A model generated the notes under the pieces. The model was not told where the DNA came from and did no database searches. It was given only the letters and a program-made list of their open reading frames with translations. A stretch of 64,000 nucleotides of DNA from Chinchilla lanigera (lineage: Eukaryota > Chordata > Mammalia > Rodentia > Chinchillidae): contig NW_004955435.1 of the NCBI RefSeq assembly GCF_000276665.1, forward strand, positions 724,858 to 788,857, read 5' to 3'. The stretch's first letter is position 1; the number at the start of each line of letters is the position of its first letter. The position numbers were made by a program, and so were the translations under genes. Positions 11,440 to 20,140 of this stretch are shown here, one piece after another.

Positions 11440-12482
11440 CTAGAATATTTTTTGTAAGGATGGTTTGGCACTCATGAAGTTCTTCAGTTTTCTTTGTCAT
11501 GGAAATATTTTATTTCTCTGTTGAATTTGAAGGATAGTTTGGCAGGATACATCAGTCTTGGTTGGAAGCTGTTTTGTCTCAGGACCTGTAATACTTCACT
11601 CCAAGCTCTTCTTGATTCGATGGTTTGTACTGAGAAGTCTTCCATGATTCTGATGGGCTTTCCTTTATAGGTGATCTGTTTCTTTTCTCTAACACCTTTT
11701 AATATTCTGGTTTTTTTTTGTTGGAGATCTGGGATCTTGATTATTATATGTCTGGGTGTAGTTTTATTTTGGTTATGAGTACTTGGAGTTCTATAGGTCT
11801 CATTTAATGTATATCAGATTCTGTTTCCATGCTTGGGAAATTTTCTGCTATTATTTCTGCAAATATTCTTTTTATGTCATTTGTGTTGCCTCCTGCCATT
11901 TCATTGACTCCTATTAGTCTAACATTAGTCCTCTTTCCCTCTTCTTGCAGGTGTTGAATTGAGTTTTCCTGGATCCTTGTTGATTTTAAAAGATCCTTTC
12001 TTTCACGATTTCTAGCTGCCATGCTGTCTTCAAGATCTGAAATTCTAACTTTGTCTTCATTCAAGCAGTTTTACCAGCTTTCAATGGAAGCTTTGATTTC
12101 CTGGATGTTTCTGTGATTCTGTTTCATGCGTTCTGGTTCATTCCTATATTGTTCATGTAACATTTCTGTCCATTGCCTATGTTCATCTATTTTTTTATAT
12201 ACTTCTCTAGATGTGCTGATAATTTCTTTCATTATTATTGTCATGTCATTTTTTTGCCTGGGAGATTATTTCTGATCTGATGTCTTCTATGGCCTTATGG
12301 AGTTGTTTCTTTACTTCCATTGCAATCATTTCAGCAATTTCAGGTGTGTACTTACCAAGTTCTCCTATGTCAGTGTCTCCTGGACTTGTTCTGAGTGGGG
12401 TGGAATTCTGAGATTGTGTTTCAGTTGTCTTGTCATGTTTGATGCTGGAGGCAGAATGCTCTGTTTCCCTCTTCCTTGGCAA
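11440..12482 (-). pseudogene. L1 ORF1 remnant (minus-strand L1)
   Basis: A start-like MPRKRETEHSAS lies at 12,482 and the N-terminal frame runs to 12,246, including TPEIAEMIAMEVKKQLHKAI. The coiled-coil continues at 11,804-12,064 (RISDLEDSMAARNRERKDLL, then QEEGKRTNVRLIGVNEM). Frameshifted C-terminal pieces run down to about 11,440, where the sequence jumps directly into ORF2 RT. ORF1p is the L1 RNA chaperone; this copy is broken. Confidence 0.8.
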
Positions 12483-13051
12483 CTCAGCAAAGGTTGCTGG
12501 TGTCCCTAGTTTTCCTGGTGTTCAGGCTTGCCCCTCAGTGTCTTCTGAGATGTGCTGCTTAGTCTGGGGTCTTCCGGCAGATGGTGAAGGGTACCTAGTT
12601 CTCCCAGCTCTCAGACGCAAACTGTGTTGTCACCCGATGGCAGACCATCTGAACCAGTGCTCCCTTGCAGCTCTGGGCATGCGTAAGACCCAAAAGTGAG
12701 CTGCACTGGAGGCGCAATCAGTGATCAGTGGTCCTGTGTCCCCAGGCAGTTCAGGGCACAGGCAGAACCCAGACACGAATTGCAGCATCAACAGTTTGTG
12801 GCCCACGTTATTCTGTATTTGCAGGCAGCTCAGGGCATACACAGAAGCCAGATGTGGGCTTCACCAGCAGTGATCACAGACCACCTATGACTGTGACTTC
12901 CAGAAGGTTTGGGGTGAGAGTAAAGCCCAAACTTGAACCAAGGTGCTAAGAGTTCCTGGACTGCCTACTCTAGTACCTCAGGTGGTGCAGGGCACATGCA
13001 GGAAGGGCCCAAACACAAACCCCTGTGTTAGCAGCCTGTGGGCCTTTTGAG
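12483..13051 (-). promoter_or_regulatory. L1 5' UTR-like region with about 79-bp tandem units
   Basis: It is GC-richer than the rest of the element and lies upstream of the ORF1 start. Five imperfect units are spaced 79 bp apart, with the GCAGnTCnGGGCA core at 12,667, 12,746 and 12,825, a weaker copy near 12,904 and GGTGCAGGGCA near 12,983. L1 5' UTRs carry an internal promoter, and monomer arrays are known in mouse and rat L1. Promoter activity of this copy is inferred, not seen. Confidence 0.6.
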
Positions 13052-13123
13052 TCTCCTGTCTACCAATACAAAGGATCTCCTGTCTACCAATACAAAGGAT
13101 CTCCTGTCTACCAATACAAAGAA
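13052..13123. repeat. 24-bp tandem triplication at the L1 5' junction
   Basis: A 24-base unit (CTCCTGTCTACCAATACAAAGGAT, broken here as CTCCTGTCTACC + AATACAAAGGAT) recurs at 13,053, 13,077 and 13,101. The third copy runs directly into the right target-site duplication. Part of each unit (CAATACAAAG) is the target sequence itself, so the triplication formed at the insertion junction. Confidence 0.9.
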
Positions 13124-15830
13124 TTAATGAATCAAATGGTTGGTTCTTTGAAAAAATAAATAAAATTGATAAACCCTTAGCCAACCTTATCAAGAAAGGA
13201 AAGAAAAAACTCAAATCCATGCAATGAGGAAAGAAAACTGTGAAATCACTACAGATCCTATAGAAATGTAGAAGATAATCAATACCTACTCTGAAAATCT
13301 TTACTCCTGCAGGATGGAAAACACAGAGGAAATAGACAGATTCCTAGATACATATGAAACACCAAAGCTGAATCAAGAAGGTATAAAAATCCTGAATCAC
13401 TCAATATCATTCAACAAAAATGAAAATACAATTTAACCCTTACCAGTAAAGAAAAGCCCAGATCCTGATGGATTCACAGCTGAATTCTATAGGAAATTCA
13501 GAGAAGATTTAATGCCAATCCTTCTCAACTCCTGGAGGCAAGTATTACCCTAATACCAAGACCAGAGAAAGACCCAACCAAAAAAGAGGACTAAAGCTCA
13601 AGCTCCCTAATGAACATAGATGCAAAAATTCTCAATAAAATAGTAGCAAACAGAATACAACACATCACTGAGAAGATTATACACCATGAATAAGGGGGAT
13701 TCATTCCAGGAATGCAGGGATGTTTCAATATATGCAAACCGATAAATGTAATAGACCACATCAAGAAAGCCAAAGACAAGAATCACATGATCATCTCAGT
13801 TGATGCAGAAAAAGCTTTTGATAAAATCCAACACTCATTCATGGTAAAAAATCTACAGAAAATAGGAATAGATGAGCTTTTCCTCAATCTGATCAAGCCA
13901 TCTGTGACAATGCAACAGCCAACATCATACTGAATGGACAAAAACTGAAAGCTTTCACTTTAAAATCAGGAACATGACAAAAATGTCCACTGTTGCCACT
14001 CTTATTCAACAGTGTTCTGGAAACATTAGCCAGAGCAATTAGACAAGAAGGAGAAATAAAAGGAATAAGGATAGGAAAGGAAGAAGTAAAATTGTCATTA
14101 TTCAGAGATGATGTGATACTCTACATGGGAGACCCAAAAACTCCACTAAAAGACTCTTAGAATTAATAAGTAAATTCAGTAGCATAGCTGGATACAAAGT
14201 TAACACTCAAAAATCAATAGCATTCCTACACAGAAACAACAAACAGACTGAGAGAGAAATTATGGAAACCATACCCTTCACAATAGCATGTAACAAATGA
14301 AATACTTAAGAATCAATCTAACAAAAGAAGTAAAAGATCTATACAGTGGAAATTACACTACTTTGAAAAAAGAGATTATAGAGGATTTGAGAAAATGGAA
14401 AGATATTCATTGTTCTTGAAGGAGAAGAACCAACATTGTGAAAATGGCCATACTCCAAAAACTGTTATACAGATTCAATGCAATCCTGATTAAAATACCA
14501 TTAGTATAACTTAAGATCTACAGAAAACATTCCTAAAATTTATCTGGAAGCAGAAGAGACCCAGAATAGAAAAAATAATCCTGGGCAACAAAGACAAGGT
14601 AGGAGGCATTACAATCCCTGAACTGAAATTATAATACAAAGCTAGTGTGATAAAATCAGTATGGTACTGGCAAAAAAACCCCCAAAAACAAAAAACCATA
14701 CCTGAGGATCAATGGAACAGATCATAAGATGCAGCTACAAGCACAAACAGACTCAGCAACGTTATCTTTGACACAGCGACCCAGCATGTTCACTGGAAAA
14801 AAGATAGCCTCGTTAGTAAATGGTGTTGGAAAAACTGGCTCTCCACATGTCAAAGACTAATTCTAGAGCCATGTCTATCACCAGGCACTGAACTAGAGTC
14901 AAAATTGATCAAAGATCTAAATATTAAAACAGATACACTAAATCTCCTCGAAGAGAAAGTAGGTAGAAATCTTGAAGACAAAGGGGTGAGCAGAGAGTTC
15001 TGAACAAAACCCAAATTGCATGGGAAATACTTCAAAGTATCAACAACTGGTATCTCATCTTATTGAAAAGTTGTTGCACTTCAAAAGAAATCACCAACAG
15101 AGTAAAAAGAAAAGGCACAGATTGGGAAAAAAGATTTAGCCAACTGTCCTTCAAAGAACTTCTACCTAGAACATGCAGAGAATTCAAATAAAATCAGGCC
15201 TACAAAATTCAAATTTTCAGTCCAAAAATGGGCATCAAGATGAATACACACTTCTCAGATGAAGAAATACAAATGGAAAATAAATATATATAAAATTTTC
15301 AACATTAGTCATTTTAGCAATGCGAATTAAAACAACACTGAGATTCCATCTCACCCCAAAAAGAATGGCTATCATCAAGAAATCAACCAATAACAAATGC
15401 TTGTGAGGCTGTGGGGAAAAAGGAACCCTTCTCTACTGTTGGTGGGAGTGTAGACTGGTACAACCACTGTGGAAATCAGTGTGGAGAATTCTCAAGAAAC
15501 TAGGATTGGAGGTCCCATTCAACTCAGCTGTTCTGCTTCTGGGTATTTTTTTGAGAACTAAATATATCATACCACAGCAATATATGTGCACCCATGTTTA
15601 TAGCTGCTCAATTTGTTAGCTAAATCTTGGAATCAATACAAATGCCCATCAACTGAGGAATGGATAAAAAAGATGTGGCATTTTTATACAATGGAGTATC
15701 ACTCGGCTATAAGGAAAGATAAACTTGAGGCTTTTGTAAGTAAATGGATGCAACTAGAATCCATACACAGAAGTGAAATAAATCAGATCTGCATATATAA
15801 ACATCATATTGTCTCCCTAGTGTAAGAACC
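13112..15830 (+). pseudogene. L1 ORF2 reverse transcriptase and C-terminal remnant (host L1, 3' half)
   Basis: ORF2 resumes after the inserted L1 with [15 protein letters not shown] (13,150-13,200). It passes an RT segment around 13,712-13,933 ([19 protein letters not shown]) and [14 protein letters not shown] at about 14,104. It continues through the WYWQKN region at about 14,660 and ends with IKKMWHFYTMEYHSAIRKDK and HIVSLV at 15,613-15,825. The usual FADD catalytic motif reads FRDD here. Multiple stops show it is dead. Confidence 0.85.
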
Positions 15831-15946
15831 TGAAAGAGTAAATAAAATCTGAAAGGTACAATAGATACTGTGAAAGTTGAAGAAACTGCTTAAAAGGAAA
15901 GAACAACTGGAATGAGGGAAAGGAGAAAAGAAAGAAAGAAGGAAGG

Positions 15947-16327
15947 TGTTAGAGTTTGTATCTGGATGTCCTCCCAAAGCCTAATGCAGTCACGCGGGGG
16001 GCTTCTAGAGTTTATGATTGATTCATGGTCCAATGTTGGAATTATGGATGTGAGTGCTACACTTGCCCTGGGGCAGGTAGTTCACATAAAATATAAGGGA
16101 GGGAAAAAGGCTTGCTCTTGCAGCTGCTTCTCCCCTCTTTTGCTCTAGTTACTTTTGTTGTCTTCTGCTGCCATGAATGGTTGCCCTCTGCCATGTGCCA
16201 CTCTGCCTCGGAGCCAGCCAAGTATGAATGGAAACCTCCACAAACTGTGAGCTAAATAAACCTTCCCTTCTTTAATTTTGGGCATTAGGTATTTTATTTC
16301 AGTAATGAGAGAAAAGTAACCAAGACA
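15947..16327 (+). mobile_element. solo ERVL-MaLR LTR in the host L1 3' UTR
   Basis: It starts TGTTAGAGTTTGTATCTGGA and ends GTAACCAAGACA. Typical MaLR 3' features are present: 'GCCATGTGCCACTCTGCC', 'GGAAACCTCCACAAACTG', the AATAAA-containing 'GCTAAATAAACC', and 'TTTCAGTAATGAGAGAAA'. L1 3' UTR text continues on both sides. A clear 5-bp duplication is not visible (GAAGG versus GACAG). The open frames inside it are incidental. Confidence 0.8.
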
Positions 16328-16583
16328 GACAGGAAAATAATACATATATGTATATATGTGTGTGTGTGTAGTACAGTTATTTTAAGTATCATGTATCATA
16401 TATATATGATAGCTAAGATAATTGTACTATATCTGGTAATCTGAGCAACTACTTTGAAGATAATAATATGTAGTACAATAGCCATTATTAATTTCCTATC
16501 ATCTTGTTTTGAAATTCTGCATAATTTTTATTTTTTTCTTTATTTTTGTTATTTTGATTTTGTTCTTTTCTCTTTAAAAAAAA

Positions 16584-17231
16584 ATTAGGAAAATAATAGC
16601 AATTAGCCAGAACATATAAGATGTAAATGAATTAGTATATTGAAGTTTATTTAGCTTGAATCTGTAGTGTGTGAAATGTTTTAATCATAAGCTCCACATG
16701 AGAACATGACTCACGATGCTTGTTTGGCAGATATTCAAGCTGGTAGGAACATTGGTCAAAAATGTAATAAGAGTTGAAAAGGCATTTTGAGAAATGCATA
16801 GGAAACATAGAATTCTTTCTTGGAAATATGACCTGGAAAAAATCCAGGAACAGACTAAACCTTGCATGGTCTTGAATTTGGAGATTTAAGAATGAGTTCA
16901 GTATAGTTCTTTTGTGTTAAGATTACACTGTGCTAGGCTTTCCAATGATTGTCTATTTTCACATCAACCAACAAATAAATTATTCTAATTTAAAAACATA
17001 TTTGAAAGCATGAACTGATTATTATTTTTTCCTTCATTTCTCAGCATTTTGGTTTTCATACGCTGTTAATTTTTTTACAAAGCAGACAGCAATAGTCATG
17101 CCTCTGAGAAAAGTCCCAATAAGCAGTTCCTACAGAACCTATAATCCCAGGAAAGGAATATGTGAAGTGCGACCACCCGAGCAGCTAGAGGGGAGGGCAC
17201 TCTGTAAAGGACCTCCCATCCATTTCACTTA
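16584..17231. other. unique DNA
   Basis: No recognised repeat or gene, after the right TSD of the L1 stack. Confidence 0.4.
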
Positions 17232-17562
17232 GGGTTTTACTGAATGTTTATTGAACAACTCAACAGATTCAAATTTCTGCCCAGACTCGTTATGTACCTA
17301 TGCGTTCTACAGAGGTGTTACTAATTTGAGCTTCCTTTGCTGGAGGTCGGTTCCCGCGGTTCTCCATGTGAATCCTCTGGTTCACAACAGGTCGGGGCGG
17401 AAGGGTTACAGTTAAAGAGTACTGGCTCCGAGGCTGGCTTCTGTCTGTCCTGCGGGGCAAAGCATTTGGTTGCGACAACCATATGAGTCCCTGGAGTGGG
17501 CCTCTCACGGCTGTGACAGATGTTTCACACTTTTGATTTGGTAGCAGAGGGCATTTTCCCAT
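17232..17562 (-). other. minus-strand open frame of 90 codons followed by an AATAAA signal
   Basis: A minus-strand frame from 17,562 to 17,290 ends ...AKEAQISNTSVERIGT-stop. About 38 bases after the stop codon there is AATAAA (plus-strand TTTATT at 17,247-17,252). The stretch has more CpG than its flanks. It might be the 3' end of a processed pseudogene or a terminal exon, or chance. I do not recognise the protein. Confidence 0.2.
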
Positions 17563-17594
17563 AGCAAATATCTCTGTTAATATAACTTACCGTT

Positions 17595-17959
17595 TGTTGT
17601 GGTTTGTGTCTAGATGTCCCCCCAAGCCTCTTGTTCTCAGGCACAGGGCTTCTGGAAGGTGGCTGAGTTACCCGGCACTGTAGCTCACTTGCAGGGAGGT
17701 GGCGTCTGGGCTGAGGAGATGGGTCGCCGTGGTGTGTGGTGTGCCCTGGGAGGGCATGGCTCCCTCTCTGGCTCATCCCTTTGTTCTCTGCCTCCTGCCT
17801 GCGTGGTAAGTGCTTGCTTCTGCTCAGGCCCTTCCTCCACTTGGTTTCTATGTTTAAACCTGCTGAACACGTCTGAGCTCTGATCCACAATGAACTGCTC
17901 CTCCTTTAAGTTGTGGTGTCAGGTATTTTGTCCCAGAGCTCAGGGAAGTGACTGAGACA
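17595..17959 (+). mobile_element. solo ERVL-MaLR LTR
   Basis: It starts TGTTGTGGTTTGTGTCTAGA and ends GTGACTGAGACA. The flanking 5 bp are CCGTT on the left and CCATT on the right, a target-site duplication with one change. The internal landmarks 'GTCCCCCCAAGCC' and 'GGTATTTTGTCCCAGAGCTC' fit a rodent MaLR LTR. The overlapping frames at 17,525-17,890 are incidental. Confidence 0.8.
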
Positions 17960-18742
17960 CCATTTAGGGGATCTTTCCATAGAGCTGTGGATTGGGTCCC
18001 AGGGTCTGACCATGGGAATCACACGCTCTTGCTTCCCCACAGAACTGAGTTGGGGTGTGGTCAGTTGGGGATGACTGCTAGTGCCTGATCTCAGCAGTGT
18101 AGTTGCTCTTTAATAGTATGTGTGGTGTAAATGGGTGAAAGAGCACAAGTGCTACGCACGATATGCCTCAACCTCAGAAGGCAGAATGCAGGTGATCTGA
18201 GCAAGAAATAAAGACTTAAAAGATTTTTGTAAAGAAATAAGCCTTAAAAAGATTTTTTTAAAAGTTAAAAACAAAGTCTGAGGACTAAATCTATGTTGCT
18301 GGCTCAGGCTTCGTTGACAACTAAAATTAGTTTTTTTCAATGAGAAAGTAGTTAAAGACTCAATTTTAGGTTATTAAAAATTGAACTATATATGAAGCTA
18401 TTCACCTTAGAATCAAACTTTTTCCAAGGTCATCCAAACAAGTATCTGAATTGTCAAAGAAGTGCAATGATACAAGTTCTTGGAGATTGACATTTGGAAA
18501 ACTGACCAATAAATAAAATGAGATTTCAGGAGTTTCAGTGATAATAAGGATATCAATATCTGTGAAAAATCTTGCCAGGATTTTTTTTTCATTGGGCAGA
18601 AGCCAAATCTAACAAAGAATTGTGCACCAGGCCGTGTAATGTTTCATAGAGAACTGACCCTGTTTTTAGGGCTCAAATGTCCTCTGAGAACTTCAATAAT
18701 TCTAGTATAGGAATATATTCAGGTTTTAAAGCAAACATAATG
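17960..18742. other. unique DNA
   Basis: Nothing recognised apart from the left TSD of the next SINE at 18,727-18,742. Confidence 0.4.
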
Positions 18743-18851
18743 GGGGGCTGGGGATTTAGCTCAGCGGCAAAGCACCTGCCTGGCAAGCGCAAGGTCGTGA
18801 GTTCAGTTCCCGGTACCGGAGAAAAACAAAAACAAACAAACAAAAAATAAA
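18743..18851 (+). mobile_element. ID SINE, young-looking
   Basis: A tRNA-derived SINE with an A box (TTTAGCTCAGCGG near 18,756) and a B box (GAGTTCAGTTCCC near 18,799), then CGGTACCGG and an AAAAACAAA-type tail. A perfect 16-bp duplication, TAAAGCAAACATAATG, flanks it at 18,727-18,742 and 18,852-18,867. The tRNA-like fold is a SINE head, not a working tRNA gene. Confidence 0.95.
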
Positions 18852-18867
18852 TAAAGCAAACATAATG

Positions 18868-19145
18868 TCTGTAATAATTTCTTTGTGGTTTCTTATAGGA
18901 TGTTGACTTCTGTGCCAATTTTTCATTTATTCATCCACTTATTTCTTCATTTAGTGAATATCAATCACGTTTTGGGACTGAGAATCGTTAGTGATATATA
19001 CTGTGTATAATCAAAGGTTTCACTGTGTCTAGCAAAAGATATGAATTATATTTTTGTGGGTTTTTCCAGGTATAAATTACATATAATATTTTCAAAAACA
19101 TAGTAGAGTAAGAGTCACAAGATCCTGGAATAATTCCTAATGTTC
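18868..19145. other. unique DNA
   Basis: No recognised repeat or gene. Confidence 0.4.
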
Positions 19146-19392
19146 TGTAGGACAGTAGGGTAACTATGGTGGGAAAGAATTGATTGTTTCAAAATAGCTA
19201 GCAGAGAGGATTTTTAATATTTCCAACACAGGGAAATGATAAATGTCTCAGATGATTGATATGCTAATTATCCTGATCTAATTACTATACATTGTACACA
19301 TGTATTAAAATGTCATGCTGTACCCCATATGTGCAATTACTGTATGTCAATTAAAAAATGAAAAACTTAAAAAGCACATAAAAATAAAATCT
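19146..19392 (+). mobile_element. L1M-type LINE 3' end
   Basis: It carries the old L1 3' tail: 'GGGTAACTATGGTGGGAAAG', 'GGGAAATGATAAATGT', 'GATATGCTAATTATCCTGAT', 'TACATTGTACACATGTATTA' and 'CAATTACTGTATGTCAATTA', then A-rich sequence. Confidence 0.75.
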
Positions 19393-19429
19393 ACTAACTG
19401 CACACACACGTACATACATTATAAATTCA

Positions 19430-20140
19430 CAAGTGTGTACAGTTGTGTAAACGATCACTGTAGTCATGATGCAGTCACATTTCAGTGCCCCCTCAGCCTT
19501 CCCTGCTTGTCTTTTCAATCAGTTCTCTCCCATCCATCTTGTGCCATGACAATTACTATTTAATTTTGCGTTCCTTCTAGAAATCCTTATATATGGAACC
19601 AAAAGTAAATAATCTTTGTGTCTGGCTTTTTGTACTTAATGCTTTTGAAATTCATTCATGTTATTAAAAGTATCAGCTTTTTAAAGTTTTCTATTCATGA
19701 AAGAGTAGTGTAATTTAAGTGGATGTGTCCCAGTTCATTAATATATTCATCTGTTGATTTGACAATGGGGTCGCTTCCAGTTTTTTTGTTATTATGAATA
19801 AAGCTACTATGAATATTCACAAATGGATCTTTGTGTGAATATTTGTTTTCATGTATCTTGGGCATTGCATAAAAGTGATAATTTATGGGAATTAAGAAAA
19901 GTGTTTAATTGTATAAGAAAATGACAAACTGTTTTCTACAAAGGTAATATTATTTATACTCTGATTGGCAATATAGAAGAATTTCAGTTGGTCACGCTCT
20001 TGCCAACACTTGGTATTGTTACACTGAACAGATGTGTACTGGGGTATCATTGTTTTATTTTGTGTTTTCCTGCCAAATAATGACGTTAATCATTTTATAT
20101 GCTCATTCACCATTATACATCATATTTGTTAAATATTCTT
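19430..20140 (-). mobile_element. L1M-type LINE, antisense, left part
   Basis: Antisense L1M ORF2 3' landmarks are visible: 'TTTGTGTCTGGCTTTTTGTA', 'GAAATTCATTCATGTTATTA', 'TTCATCTGTTGATTTGACAA', 'TTATTATGAATAAAGCTACT' and 'TTGCCAACACTTGGTATTGT'. The element continues at 22,970 after an inserted L1. Confidence 0.75.

Larger units (their letters stand above)
8775..13111 (-). mobile_element. minus-strand L1 LINE inserted in the host L1; EN region deleted
   Basis: In plus-strand order it shows a T/A-rich tail, antisense 3' UTR, ORF2 end, an N gap, reverse transcriptase, ORF1, and a 5' UTR-like region with tandem units. CAATGCAAAGAATT (8,761-8,774) and CAATACAAAGAATT (13,112-13,125) form a 14-bp duplication with one mismatch. 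The host ORF2 reads on across the two flanks. The endonuclease and early RT segment are missing around 11,430-11,445. The copy is broken but keeps long open stretches (10,312-10,577, 10,469-10,675, 11,197-11,427). Confidence 0.9.
5964..16583 (+). mobile_element. plus-strand L1 LINE, split by three later insertions
   Basis: A degenerate L1 runs from a short 5' leader, through ORF1 and ORF2, to an A-rich tail at about 16,576-16,583. A TTAGGAAAA motif lies at both ends (about 5,954 and 16,585), consistent with a target-site duplication. The element is interrupted at 6,489-6,990 (L1 tail), 8,775-13,111 (opposite-strand L1) and 15,947-16,327 (LTR). Without these, about 5.4 kb of L1 remains, close to full length but with most of the 5' UTR missing. 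Many stops and frameshifts make it non-functional. Being the host of all the nested insertions, it is the oldest element of this stack. Confidence 0.85.

Noticed and set aside
13052..13123. CRISPR-like direct repeats
   Set aside because: The units are directly adjacent without spacers, in a mammalian L1 junction.
17525..17890. 121-codon minus-strand frame
   Set aside because: It is antisense to the MaLR LTR at 17,595-17,959.
18743..18851. tRNA gene
   Set aside because: A and B boxes belong to the ID SINE head. The TSD and A-rich tail mark it as a retroposon; no mature tRNA is expected.
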